From positions 1 to 64,000 of the forward strand of contig NZ_PVNG01000010.1 in the NCBI RefSeq assembly GCF_003001935.1: 64,000 nucleotides of DNA, in the 5' to 3' direction. Positions 42,023-50,085 of the stretch are shown one piece after another. The notes under the pieces were generated by a model. The model was not told the origin of the DNA and did no database searches. It saw nothing but the letters and a program-made list of their open reading frames with translations. The stretch's first letter is position 1, and every line of letters starts with the position of its first letter. A program made the position numbers and the translations under genes. The DNA comes from Nonomuraea fuscirosea. Lineage in GTDB: Bacteria > Actinomycetota > Actinomycetes > Streptosporangiales > Streptosporangiaceae.

Positions 42023-42700
42023 GTGGTCAAGCCCTTCCTCACGGTCGCCGTCTTCGTGATCACCGCCGTACCGAGTCTGCTGCAGTTCGTGCTGCCCGGC
42101 CTGGAGCCGGCCCTTATGCGCGATCCGGCGGCCATCGCCGGCGGGGAGTGGTGGCGGCTGGCGACGTCGCTGGTCGTGCAGGACGGCGGGGCGATCGGGA
42201 CGCTGTTCAACCTGGGCTTCCTCGCCGTGCTCGGGTACGTGGCCGAGCGGGCCCTCGGCCGGGGCCGCTGGGTGGTGCTCTACCTGAGCGGGGCGGTGGC
42301 GGGGGAGGCCGCCGGGTTCCTGCTGGACCAGCCGGGTGCGGGCAACTCCGTCGCCCTGTGCGGCCTGGCGGGCGGGCTCGTCCTGATGACCGGCCCGCCT
42401 GCGCGTGCGCCCTTCGAACGGGCGCTGGGCGCGTTCTACGCGGTCGTCTCCGGCGCCTGGCTGCCGGCCGCGTCCGGCGCCATGTGGGGCTGGGTCGTCA
42501 CGGTCGTCGCCGCGGCACAACTCGTCACCCATCGCGAACGCCTGCCGGGATGGTCGCCGGTGGCCGTGTTCGGTGTGGCGGCGGTGGTGTTGATGGTGCT
42601 GCGTGATCTGCACGGCTTCGCCCTGCTGGGCGGCCTCGCCGCCGGATGGATCTCCAATGCGAGGTTCCCGTTGACGCCTGGACGCACTTCGCCGGCGTGA
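42023..42700 (+). CDS. Rhomboid-like membrane protein
   Basis: ~225 aa, six helices. A LFNLGFLAVLGYVAE helix matches the TM2 region of rhomboid proteases; AGNSVALCGLAGG corresponds to the catalytic GxSG helix, but the Gly after Ser is Val; HGFALLGGLAAGW carries the TM6 histidine of the dyad. Ser and His are thus present but the motif is atypical, so activity is uncertain. Start GTG 42023 or TTG 41996. 65 bp after the monooxygenase gene and probably read with it. Confidence 0.72.
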   Translation: MVKPFLTVAVFVITAVPSLLQFVLPGLEPALMRDPAAIAGGEWWRLATSLVVQDGGAIGTLFNLGFLAVLGYVAERALGRGRWVVLYLSGAVAGEAAGFLLDQPGAGNSVALCGLAGGLVLMTGPPARAPFERALGAFYAVVSGAWLPAASGAMWGWVVTVVAAAQLVTHRERLPGWSPVAVFGVAAVVLMVLRDLHGFALLGGLAAGWISNARFPLTPGRTSPA

Positions 42701-42882
42701 CCCGCACCTCCTGTCCTAGGACCTGCTGTCCTGGGCGGCCGCGTTCTGGGACTGCGGTCCGCGGGGCGGGCCCCCGAGGATGGAAAAGGGTTTGCGGCGG
42801 GGACAAGCGGTCGGGTAGATCTGTCGGCTGGAGCTCGACGGCAGATCCGTGGGGCCACGACACCGGAAGGAGGGATAAGCCG

Positions 42883-42936
42883 ATGATGTCCCAGATCAAT
42901 GCGCTTGAGCCCTCTCGGGGCGCGGACCGAGTCTGA
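42883..42936 (+). CDS. 17-codon leader ORF with strong ribosome binding site
   Basis: ATG 42883 is preceded at 9 nt by a perfect AAGGAGG (42867-42873), the best Shine-Dalgarno site of this area. The peptide MMSQINALEPSRGADRV ends at TGA 42934-42936, 37 bp before the GNAT start. It overlaps an out-of-frame upstream extension of the GNAT frame (ATG 42899). Possibly a leader peptide controlling the acetyltransferase gene. Confidence 0.42.
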   Translation: MMSQINALEPSRGADRV

Positions 42937-42973
42937 CCCCCGGAGCGGACGGGCGCCTTCACCGGAGCGTGCC

Positions 42974-43918
42974 TTGACCGTGGAACCGAACGACCTGACC
43001 ATGCGCCCCATCACCGGGCGCGAAGAACTCGACCTCTTCTCCCGCCTGCCCTACGTCCTCGACGACGAGCTGGCGGACGACCTCACCGCCGGCCGCCGGC
43101 TGCCCGAATGGATGTGGGTGGCCCTCCGCGGCGACCAGCTGGTGGCCAGAGCGGCCTGGTGGTGCCCGACCAGCGACGACGCGCCGTTCCTCCTCGACGT
43201 CTTCGACCTCGACGACCGTGACGGCGACGGCGTCGACGCCGGCGTGAAACTGCTGCGCGCCGCCATGGCCGAGGTCGTCCCCGCGGGCGCCCGGCCGCCC
43301 GAGTACATCCGCATGGTGCCGCCCGACTGGCGCGAGACCCCGGCGGCCAGGCGCGTCGTCGAGGACCGGATGGCCGCGCTGGAACAGCTGGGCGCCGCCC
43401 TGCTCGTCGAACGGCTGCGCCTGGAGTGGCGTCCCGGCACCCCCGTGCCCGACCCGAGCGGGCGGCTGGTGTTCCGGCCGGTCGGCGACACCGAGGAGAT
43501 GATCTCCCTGATGACCTCGGTGCTGGACGGGACGCTCGACGCGCACAGCAGGGACGACCTGAGCCGGATGTCCGCCCGCGAGGCGGCCGCCGCCCACTAC
43601 GAGGAGGAGCTCGCCCGCTACCGGAGCCCCCACGACTGGTGGCGGGTCGCGACGTTGCCGGACGGCGAGCCGGTGGGGTTCGTCACGCCGGCCCGCAACG
43701 ACTACAACGCCATCATCGGCTACATCGCCGTGCTGCCCAAGCACCGGGGCAACGGGTACATCGACGACATCCTCGCCGAAGGCACCCGCATCCTCGCCGC
43801 ACAGGGCGTCCCGCGCATCCGGGCGGCCACGGACGTGGGCAACGTCCCCATGGCGAACGCCTTCCGCCGCGCCGGGTACGTCGACTTCGAACGTTCGATC
43901 AACATGACCTGGCCGTGA
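42974..43918 (+). CDS. GNAT family N-acetyltransferase
   Basis: ~314-aa two-lobed acetyltransferase. The second lobe has the canonical motif A: NAIIGYIAVLPKHRGNGYIDDIL near 255-277, then RAATDVGNVPMANAFRRAGYVDF near 290-312 (motif B). The first lobe is a degenerate GNAT-like domain. TTG 42974 with CGGAG 6 nt upstream is the chosen start; ATG 43001 is an alternative. Substrate unknown. It ends 4 bp from the convergent NmrA-like pseudogene. Confidence 0.83.
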   Translation: MTVEPNDLTMRPITGREELDLFSRLPYVLDDELADDLTAGRRLPEWMWVALRGDQLVARAAWWCPTSDDAPFLLDVFDLDDRDGDGVDAGVKLLRAAMAEVVPAGARPPEYIRMVPPDWRETPAARRVVEDRMAALEQLGAALLVERLRLEWRPGTPVPDPSGRLVFRPVGDTEEMISLMTSVLDGTLDAHSRDDLSRMSAREAAAAHYEEELARYRSPHDWWRVATLPDGEPVGFVTPARNDYNAIIGYIAVLPKHRGNGYIDDILAEGTRILAAQGVPRIRAATDVGNVPMANAFRRAGYVDFERSINMTWP

Positions 43919-43922
43919 GGGC

Positions 43923-44806
43923 TCAGCCGAGGACGGCCGGCCTGAGCACGTCCCGGCACCACTGACGGAAACTGGTCGGCGTGCTGCCCTCAGGGGTACG
44001 GGTGACGCCGTTGTCGAGCCCGGCGTCCTTGGCCACGGCCATGTCGGCGTACGCCTGCGCCATCGGCTCCGACATGCCGAACTTCATCATCCGGTCCTTG
44101 ACCTCGGCGGGGGAGACCGGTTGGAAGCGGATGGGCCGCTGGAGCTCGTCGGACATGATCCGGGCCATCTCGTCGAAGGAGAGGTCTTCCGGTCTAGGAC
44201 GGGGACCTCTCCGACGCCGGTCCAGGTGTCGTCGAGCAGGAGGCCGGCGGCGACGGCGGCGATGTCCGCGACGGCGCAGGCAGGCGCCTTGAGGCTGCCG
44301 GAAACCGGCATGGTGAACAGGCCCTCGGTCCTGATCAGCTCGGTCTGGCGCAGCAGGTTCTCCATGAACGAGGGCATGGCCAGCGCTCGAAGGCCGACGC
44401 CCGTGCTCGCGAAGAGGTCGTCCACGGCGAGTGACGCGGTGACGAACCCGGCCCGGTCCGCCACGGGCGTGCCCCGGCCGAGCGCCGAGACGTTGACGAC
44501 CCGCTTGACGCCCTGGTCCTTGACGGCCTGGGCCGCGGGGCGGCTGAAGCCCACGAACGCCTCCTCGACGCTGGGGCTGCGCGGGTCCGCCGGGACCAGC
44601 CAGAAGAGGGCGTCCGCCCCGGTGAAGGCCTCGTTCACCACCTCGCGGTCGCCGTGCGTGCCCTGAACCACCTCGACCCGTGCACGAGTCGCGGCGGGCA
44701 GGCGGGCGGGGTCGCGCACGATCACGCGGACGGCGGCGTCGGCGGCCAGCAGGCGCTCAAGGGTCAGCCGGCCGATCCGGCCGGTGGGAGCGGTGACGAC
44801 GATCAT
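43923..44806 (-). pseudogene. NmrA-like NAD(P)H-binding protein gene with frameshift
   Basis: Start MIVVTAPTGRIGRLTLERLLA is an NmrA/atypical SDR Rossmann domain (NAD(P)-binding, quinone oxidoreductase-2 like). The frame is good to about 44200 (TWTGVGEVPVL), then switches: the next frame carries the expected continuation EDLSFDEMARIMSDELQRPIRF to the stop at 43923. Adding one base near 44190-44197 restores a ~294-aa protein. Either a real recent pseudogene or a sequencing error. Divergent from a LysR gene that probably controls it. Confidence 0.8.
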
Positions 44807-44913
44807 GATTCACCTCGGTGAGAGTGCAGGTGAGCGGGGTCGTGCCCGCTGATGACGCTCTTCAGTGAATCCCCGGCGACGGCAGACCTGAAGGACCGAT
44901 TCGGACGCCATTG

Positions 44914-44928
44914 ATACTGTGGCGGTAT
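44914..44928. promoter_or_regulatory. T-N11-A LysR-type box
   Basis: ATAC (44914-44917) and GTAT (44925-44928) form a 15-bp dyad of the LysR T-N11-A type. It overlaps the LysR gene's ATG, as expected for an autorepressed regulator in the divergent promoter region. Confidence 0.45.
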
Positions 44929-45832
44929 GAGTGATCTGGAGGTCAGGCAGCTCCGCTATTTCGTGGCCGTCGCCGAGGAGCTCCACTTCGGGCGGGCGGC
45001 GGAACGGCTGGGCATGGCGCAGCCCCCGCTGTCGCGGGCGATCCGCGCGATGGAGCGGCAGCTCGGCGTCACGCTGATGGAGCGGACGACGCGCCGGGTC
45101 ACCCTCACCCCCGCCGGCGAGACGCTGCTGCGCGACGCCAGGACGGCACTCGACGCGGTCGCGGCGGCGGCCCGGCGGGCCAGGAACGCGGGGCGGCCCG
45201 AGCCCGTGCTGCGGCTGGCGCTGAAGGCCGACTACGACGGCGGGCTGCTGCCGCAGATCATCGCCGCGTACCAGCAGGAGCCGGCCGCGCTGCCGGTGCG
45301 GCTCGTGCTCGGCGGGCGGGCCGAGCAGGAGCCGGCGTTGCGCGACGGCCGCGCGGACCTGGCGCTGCTGATGCGGCCGTTCGACGACCGCGACCTCGAC
45401 GTCGAGCCGCTGCTGACCGAGCCCCGCCTGCTCGCCGTCGCGGCGAACGATCCGCTGGCCGCGCACACCGGCCTGCGCGTGGCCGACCTCGCCGGCCGGG
45501 TCCTGCCCGACGGATCTCCCGCTGACCGCGAGGACTCCGTGCCGCCCAGGGGTGGTCCGGCGCGCAATCTGGACCTGGCCCAGATCTTCAACCTGATCGA
45601 GCTGGGGGACATCGTGTGGTTCGTCCCCGAGTCGCTCGCTCGCCTGCACCCCCGTCCCGGGGTCGCGTACCGGAGCGTCGGCGATCTGCCGCCGCTGGAG
45701 TTCGCGCTGGCCTGGCCGCAGGAGTCGCGCTCCCCGGCCGTCGCCGCGTTCGTCCGTACGGCCTGCGCGGTCGCCGCCCTCGTGGAGCCACAAGCGGACG
45801 CCGCACAGGCGGCACTACGCCGAGTGGTGTGA
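44927..45832 (+). CDS. LysR family transcriptional regulator
   Basis: 301 aa. N-terminal winged helix (LRYFVAVAEELHFGRAAERLGMAQPPLSRAIRAMERQLG cut in my reading as residues 8-45) and a C-terminal effector domain of the type 2 periplasmic fold (LPVRLVLGGRAEQE onward). Divergent from the NmrA-like gene, 120 bp apart, which is therefore its probable target. Effector unknown. Confidence 0.92.
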   Translation: MSDLEVRQLRYFVAVAEELHFGRAAERLGMAQPPLSRAIRAMERQLGVTLMERTTRRVTLTPAGETLLRDARTALDAVAAAARRARNAGRPEPVLRLALKADYDGGLLPQIIAAYQQEPAALPVRLVLGGRAEQEPALRDGRADLALLMRPFDDRDLDVEPLLTEPRLLAVAANDPLAAHTGLRVADLAGRVLPDGSPADREDSVPPRGGPARNLDLAQIFNLIELGDIVWFVPESLARLHPRPGVAYRSVGDLPPLEFALAWPQESRSPAVAAFVRTACAVAALVEPQADAAQAALRRVV

Positions 45833-45911
45833 CAAAGCAGACATCGATCCGAGGTATGGCATCTGATCGCTTCGGCGCTCTAGCGAGGGAGTGAAGCGAA
45901 GGGAAAACGCC

Positions 45912-46361
45912 ATGACCATCCTCGTCGCCTACGACGGCTCGGCCGATTCGCGCGCCGCCATCGAGTTCGCCGCCAAGCATCTCGCCGCCGAGCCCACACT
46001 CATCGTCACCGTGTGGGAGCCGCTGCTCGTCCAGCTGAAGAAGTACCCGCTGGCCGCCACCGGCGCGATCGACCCGGACACCGAGCAGGAGGCGCAGACC
46101 CAGGCCGAGCAGCACGCCAAGGAGGGGGCCGAACTGGCCATCGCGGCGGGGCTGAGCGACGTCACCTATCGGGCGGTGGCCGACAACGAGTCGATCTGGA
46201 AGACGATCGTGGACGTGGCGGACGAGGTCGACGCCTCGCTGGTCGTCACGGGGTCGCGCGGGCTGGCCGGGGTACGTTCCGTGCTGCTCGGCAGCGTCTC
46301 CAACCACGTCCTGCACCACGCCCACCGGCCCACGCTCATCGTCCCCCCGGCGAAGGCGTAG
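45912..46361 (+). CDS. Universal stress protein (UspA family)
   Basis: 149 aa single UspA domain: TILVAYDGSADSRAAIEFA at the start, and VTGSRGLAGVRSVLLGSVSNHVLHHAHRPTLIVP at the end, holding the G-x2-G-x9-G-S/T ATP-binding motif. So an ATP-binding type is likely. ATG 45912 follows GAAGGGAAAACGCC. Cytosolic; role in dormancy or stress survival by family. Ends 9 bp from convergent soxR. Confidence 0.92.
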   Translation: MTILVAYDGSADSRAAIEFAAKHLAAEPTLIVTVWEPLLVQLKKYPLAATGAIDPDTEQEAQTQAEQHAKEGAELAIAAGLSDVTYRAVADNESIWKTIVDVADEVDASLVVTGSRGLAGVRSVLLGSVSNHVLHHAHRPTLIVPPAKA

Positions 46362-46369
46362 CCCCGAGG

Positions 46370-46879
46370 TCAGGAAGCCTGCGCGGGCGGGGCGCAGCAG
46401 TTCTGCGGCGGGCAGATCCGCGTGTCGATCCGCCGCGCGCCCGGCCCCTCGTCGCCCAGCCGGTCGTGCGGGTTGGCCACCGGGCACAGGTCCAGCGACA
46501 GGCAGCCGCAGCCGATGCAGTCGGTGAGGTCGTCCCGCAGCCGCTGCAACTGCTCGATCCGGTCGTCCAGCTCGCTCCGCCAGGCCGCCGACAGCCTGGC
46601 CCAGTCGGCGCGGGTCGGGGTGCGCTCGTCCGGCAGCTCGGCGAGGGCGTCCTTGATGACCTTCAGCGGGATGCCGATGCGCTGGGCCAGCCTGATGAAG
46701 GCGACCCTGCGCAGGCTGTCGCGGGAGTAGCGGCGCTGGTTGCCGGCGGTGCGCCGGCTGGCCAGCAGCCCCTTGGCCTCGTAGAAGTGCAGCGCGGAGA
46801 CGGCGACGCCGCTGCGCTCCGCGAGCTGCCCGACCGTCAGCTCTTTGGCGTTCCAGGCGACCTTCGTCGTTGCAGTCAT
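46370..46879 (-). CDS. soxR: Redox-sensitive transcriptional activator SoxR
   Basis: 169-aa MerR-family sensor. N-terminal winged helix (LTVGQLAERSGVAVSALHFYEAKGLLASRRTAGNQR) and dimer helix, then the [2Fe-2S] cluster motif C-x2-C-x-C-x5-C (CIGCGCLSLDLC) near 122-133. Oxidation of the cluster by redox-cycling drugs activates transcription. A SoxR box lies one base upstream of the ATG (46881-46898), implying autoregulation from a leaderless message. Other targets are not visible here. Confidence 0.95.
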   Translation of the reverse strand: MTATTKVAWNAKELTVGQLAERSGVAVSALHFYEAKGLLASRRTAGNQRRYSRDSLRRVAFIRLAQRIGIPLKVIKDALAELPDERTPTRADWARLSAAWRSELDDRIEQLQRLRDDLTDCIGCGCLSLDLCPVANPHDRLGDEGPGARRIDTRICPPQNCCAPPAQAS

Positions 46880-46880
46880 A

Positions 46881-46898
46881 CCTGAAGATTACTTGAGG
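46881..46898. promoter_or_regulatory. SoxR box overlapping leaderless soxR promoter
   Basis: CCTGAAGATTACTTGAGG matches the enteric soxbox at 15 of 18 positions. On the minus strand it includes TAATCT (46891-46886) as a -10 element six bases before the soxR ATG, so the transcript would start at or next to the start codon. The box also covers the last codons of the lrp gene, which ends at 46889. Confidence 0.8.
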
Positions 46899-47320
46899 GT
46901 GCGTTCGAAGAACGTCTCCAGGACGACGATCGTCCGCGTCCCGGTCACGCCGTCCACCTGGAAGACCCGGCGCAGCACGTCCTGCAGCTCACGGGTGCCG
47001 GGGGTGCGGATCTTCAGCAGCACCGACGCGGGACCCGCGATGACGTGCGCCTCCTCGATCTCCGGGATCGCCGCCAGCTCCGCCGCGCTGTCGCCCATCC
47101 ACGACCCGCCGTCCACCATCACGTAGGACGTCACCGTATGCCCGAGCGCCGCCTGGTCCACCTCGATCGTGGTCCGCCTGATCACGCCGCGCTCGCGCAG
47201 CTTGCGCACCCGCTCGTGCGCCGCCCCGCCGGACAGCCCCACCGCCTTGCCGAGCATCGCGTACGACCGCGTCGCGTCCTCCTGCAGCAGGCCGATCAGC
47301 ATCCTGTCTATGTCATCCAC
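46889..47320 (-). CDS. Lrp/AsnC family transcriptional regulator
   Basis: 143 aa. N-terminal helix-turn-helix (RSYAMLGKAVGLSGGAAHERVRKLRERGVI) and C-terminal RAM ligand-binding domain (AHVIAGPASVLLKIRTPG). Amino-acid responsive regulators of this family are usually autoregulated. It is divergent from the SMP-30 gene, with a strong palindrome between them. Its 3' end is overlapped by the SoxR box. Confidence 0.92.
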   Translation of the reverse strand: MDDIDRMLIGLLQEDATRSYAMLGKAVGLSGGAAHERVRKLRERGVIRRTTIEVDQAALGHTVTSYVMVDGGSWMGDSAAELAAIPEIEEAHVIAGPASVLLKIRTPGTRELQDVLRRVFQVDGVTGTRTIVVLETFFERTLK

Positions 47321-47353
47321 AACAGGATGCTATCCGGAGATTCACCGGAGAAG

Positions 47354-47375
47354 CCGAACACCGTATGGTGTTCGG
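47354..47375. promoter_or_regulatory. Palindromic operator before SMP-30 gene
   Basis: Perfect 9-bp inverted arms CCGAACACC (47354-47362) and GGTGTTCGG (47367-47375) around GTAT. It ends one base before ATG 47377 and lies 34 bp from the lrp start, so the Lrp protein is the prime candidate to bind it and control both genes. Confidence 0.7.
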
Positions 47376-47376
47376 T

Positions 47377-48291
47377 ATGACGGACACGATCCCCACTGAG
47401 TTCGAAGTGCTGGACGAGCGCTTCGCCGCGATCGGCGGAGACGACAAGATCGAGATTCTGCACACCGGCACCCGCTGGGCGGAGGGCCCGGTCTACTTCC
47501 CGGCCGGCCGCTTCCTGGTCTGGAGCGACATCCCCAACGAGCGGATGTTGCGCTGGGACGAGATGACCGGCGCCGTGGGCCCGTTCCGGCAGCCGTCCGG
47601 CTACACCAACGGCAACACGCTCGACCGCGAGGGCCGGATGATCTCCTGCGAGCAGGGCAACCGGCGCGTCACCCGCACCGAGCACGACGGCTCCATCACG
47701 GTCATCGCCGACCGCTGGCAAGGTAAGCGGCTCAACAGCCCCAACGACGTGATCGTCCGTTCCGACGGCTCCATCTGGTTCACCGACCCGCCCTACGGGA
47801 TCATCAGCAACTACGAGGGCGTCGCCGCCGAGCAGGAGATCGACGGCTGCCACGTCTACCGGGTCGACCCGGCGACGGGCGAGGTGCGCGTCGTGGCCGA
47901 CGACTTCGTCCGGCCCAACGGCCTGGCCTTCTCGCTGGACGAGCGGCGGCTCTACGTCGCCGACACCAGGGCCAGGCATCTGCGCGTGTTCGAGGTGGGC
48001 GAGGACGGCACGCTGGGCGGCGGCAAGGTGTTCGCCGAGGGCGTCGAGGGCGACAACTTCGACGGCCTGCGGCTCGACGACACCGGCCGGGTCTGGGCCG
48101 CGGCCGGCAAGGCGGTGCTCTGCTACGACCCCGACGGCACCCTGATCGGCCGGCTGCGGCTGCCCGAGTTCACCGCCAACCTGGTGTTCGGCGGGCGGAA
48201 GCGCAACCGCATGTTCATCACGGCCGCGTCCTCGCTGTACTCCCTCATGACCAACGTCACAGGTGCGCGCCCGGTGTGGGCCGGGCGCTGA
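47377..48291 (+). CDS. SMP-30/gluconolactonase family protein
   Basis: 304-aa six-bladed beta-propeller lactonase. Metal-site segments visible: WAEGPVYFPAGRFLVWSD (Glu), LNSPNDVIVRSDGSIWFTDPPYG (Asn) and DNFDGLRLDDTGRVWAAAG (Asp). Probably hydrolyses a sugar lactone. ATG 47377 directly follows the palindrome; ATG 47365 lies inside it and is less likely. Divergent lrp is the probable regulator; a bidirectional hairpin follows. Confidence 0.87.
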   Translation: MTDTIPTEFEVLDERFAAIGGDDKIEILHTGTRWAEGPVYFPAGRFLVWSDIPNERMLRWDEMTGAVGPFRQPSGYTNGNTLDREGRMISCEQGNRRVTRTEHDGSITVIADRWQGKRLNSPNDVIVRSDGSIWFTDPPYGIISNYEGVAAEQEIDGCHVYRVDPATGEVRVVADDFVRPNGLAFSLDERRLYVADTRARHLRVFEVGEDGTLGGGKVFAEGVEGDNFDGLRLDDTGRVWAAAGKAVLCYDPDGTLIGRLRLPEFTANLVFGGRKRNRMFITAASSLYSLMTNVTGARPVWAGR

Positions 48292-48297
48292 CACCCG

Positions 48298-48328
48298 CTG
48301 CCCGCCGCGCCCCTGCGACGGCGGGCAG
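48298..48328. terminator. Bidirectional terminator
   Basis: Perfect 10-bp arms ctgcccgccg (48298-48307) and cggcgggcag (48319-48328) with an 11-nt loop, between convergent stop codons at 48291 and 48347. Confidence 0.82.
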
Positions 48329-48346
48329 GCCGAGGGGGCAGGCAGA

Positions 48347-49075
48347 TCACTCCCACCGGAACAACCGCACGGCCAGCCCGCCGAACAGGGCCAGCCCGGC
48401 CGCGACCACCACCAGGTGGATGAGCTGTGGCGCGTGCCCCTGCCACGTGTCCTTCAGCGCCTGGGCGAACGGCCCCGCCACCGAATAGTCGCTGATCACC
48501 CGCAGCGCGTCGGGCATGACGTCGCGCGGCACCCACATCCCGGCCAGGAACAGCAGCGGGAACATCACCGCCGACCCGATCCCGGGCGCGACCTTGCCGT
48601 TCGGCGCCACCGCGGCGATCACCAGCCCCATGGCCATCAGCGCCGCCGTGCCGAGCAGGAAGACCAGGCCGAACCAGGCCCACTGCCGCGGCGCGGACGA
48701 GCCGAAGAACAGCGATCCGGCCACGATCAGCAGGACGACGGTGACCACCGCGACGACCAGGTTGATCAGCAACTGCACCCCCAGCAGCCGCCCGGGATGC
48801 ACGGGAGTGGTGGACATCCTCCTGAGCACGCCCTGGTCGCGGTAGGTGGCCATGACCGCGGGCAGGACGCTGCAGGCCAGCGTCAGCAACGACAGCAGCG
48901 TCATCATGCTGGGCAGCTGCGTGTCCACGAACCGTTCACCGTTCTCCCCGACCTTCGTGAAGTCCGGGATGCTCGTCCCCAGCACGATCAGCAGCAGCAG
49001 CGGCAGCCCGACGGTGAACATCAGGAACGGCCATTCCCGCAGGTGCAGCTTGGCCTCGACGAAGAGCAGCTTCAT
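48347..49075 (-). CDS. ABC-2 type transporter permease
   Basis: 242-aa membrane component with about six helices, of the ABC-2 exporter family (drug or lipid export). A first helix (FLMFTVGLPLLLLIVLG) is followed by an external loop and a five-helix bundle with the ABC-2 signature region LFLAGMWVPRDVMPDALRVI. ATG 49075 overlaps the ATPase stop by 4 bp; the two proteins form the exporter. Downstream of it lies a terminator; upstream are ATPase and, divergent, a histidine kinase. Confidence 0.9.
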   Translation of the reverse strand: MKLLFVEAKLHLREWPFLMFTVGLPLLLLIVLGTSIPDFTKVGENGERFVDTQLPSMMTLLSLLTLACSVLPAVMATYRDQGVLRRMSTTPVHPGRLLGVQLLINLVVAVVTVVLLIVAGSLFFGSSAPRQWAWFGLVFLLGTAALMAMGLVIAAVAPNGKVAPGIGSAVMFPLLFLAGMWVPRDVMPDALRVISDYSVAGPFAQALKDTWQGHAPQLIHLVVVAAGLALFGGLAVRLFRWE

Positions 49076-49977
49076 GACAGTTTCCTTCCGGTGAGCGCGA
49101 GGAACGCGTCGTCCAAGGTGGCCTGCTCGATGCGCAGGTCGCCGGGGACGATCTGGTGGTGGGCCAGGGCGAGGGTGACGGCCGGAGCGAGGTTGCCCGA
49201 GCCGCTCACCACCATCTGCTCGCCGCTCCTGGTGACCTCACGGACCTCGGGCAGGGCCAGCAGCAGGGAGTCGTCCACGGGCGCCGACGGCCGGAACCGC
49301 ACCCGCTGCTCGCCGCCGACTCGCGCGATGAGCCCGGCGGGCGTGTCGATGGCCACCACCTTGCCCGCGTCGATGAGCGCGATCCGGTCGCAGAGGCGCT
49401 CGGCCTCCTCCATGAAGTGGGTGACGAGCACGATGGTGACGCCCGACTCGCGTACCTGCTGGATCAGCTCCCACGTGTCCCGGCGCGCCTGAGGGTCGAG
49501 GCCGGTGGTCAGCTCGTCGAGCACGGCCACGCGCGGCTGTCCGACCAGCGCGAGCGCCACCGACAGGCGCTGCCGCTGCCCGCCGGACAGGTTCTTGAAC
49601 GCGGTGTCGCGCTTGGCGTCCAGGCCGACCCTGGCCAGCAGGGTGCGCCAGTCCGCGGGGTCGGGGTAGAAGGAGGCGTACAGGTCCAGGGCCTCCCACA
49701 CCTTGATCTTCTCCGGCAGCGCCGCGCTCTGCAGCTGCATGCCCAGCACGTGACGCAGCTCGTCGCGTTGTGTACGCGGGTCCAGGCCGGCCACCCGTAC
49801 GGTGCCGCCGTCGTGGGCCCGCACGCCGGCCACGCACTCCACGGTGGTGGTCTTGCCGGCGCCGTTCGGGCCGAGAATGCCGAAGATCTCACCCTCGGCC
49901 ACCTCGAACGACACGTCGTCGACCGCGAGGTGCTTCGGGTACTGCTTGCGCAGGTTCTCGACTTCGATGATTTTCAT
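49072..49977 (-). CDS. ABC exporter ATP-binding protein
   Basis: 301-aa DrrA/CcmA-type ATPase. Walker A GPNGAGKTTT near 38-47, signature NLSGGQRQRL near 136, Walker B VAVLDELTTGLDP near 155-167, switch His THFMEEAERLCDR, then a ~90-residue C-terminal regulatory tail. ATG 49977 (MKIIEVENLRKQYP) is the family start; a much longer upstream frame is repeat-of-promoter noise. It is divergent from the two-component system, which probably controls it. Confidence 0.92.
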   Translation of the reverse strand: MKIIEVENLRKQYPKHLAVDDVSFEVAEGEIFGILGPNGAGKTTTVECVAGVRAHDGGTVRVAGLDPRTQRDELRHVLGMQLQSAALPEKIKVWEALDLYASFYPDPADWRTLLARVGLDAKRDTAFKNLSGGQRQRLSVALALVGQPRVAVLDELTTGLDPQARRDTWELIQQVRESGVTIVLVTHFMEEAERLCDRIALIDAGKVVAIDTPAGLIARVGGEQRVRFRPSAPVDDSLLLALPEVREVTRSGEQMVVSGSGNLAPAVTLALAHHQIVPGDLRIEQATLDDAFLALTGRKLS

Positions 49978-50085
49978 GCCACTGACGCTAGAAAAGCGGC
50001 GTTCACCGGGGAATCTGGGTGGATGCCGGGCAAGGGTGTACCTAGGTGCAGTGACCCCGAGGTGCCGTTGGCGCAGACTGGTGAC

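Noticed and set aside
42646..42936. 96-codon frame after the rhomboid-like gene
   Set aside because: Starts inside the rhomboid gene without a binding site; only its last 17 codons have a strong Shine-Dalgarno site, so I kept that small ORF instead.
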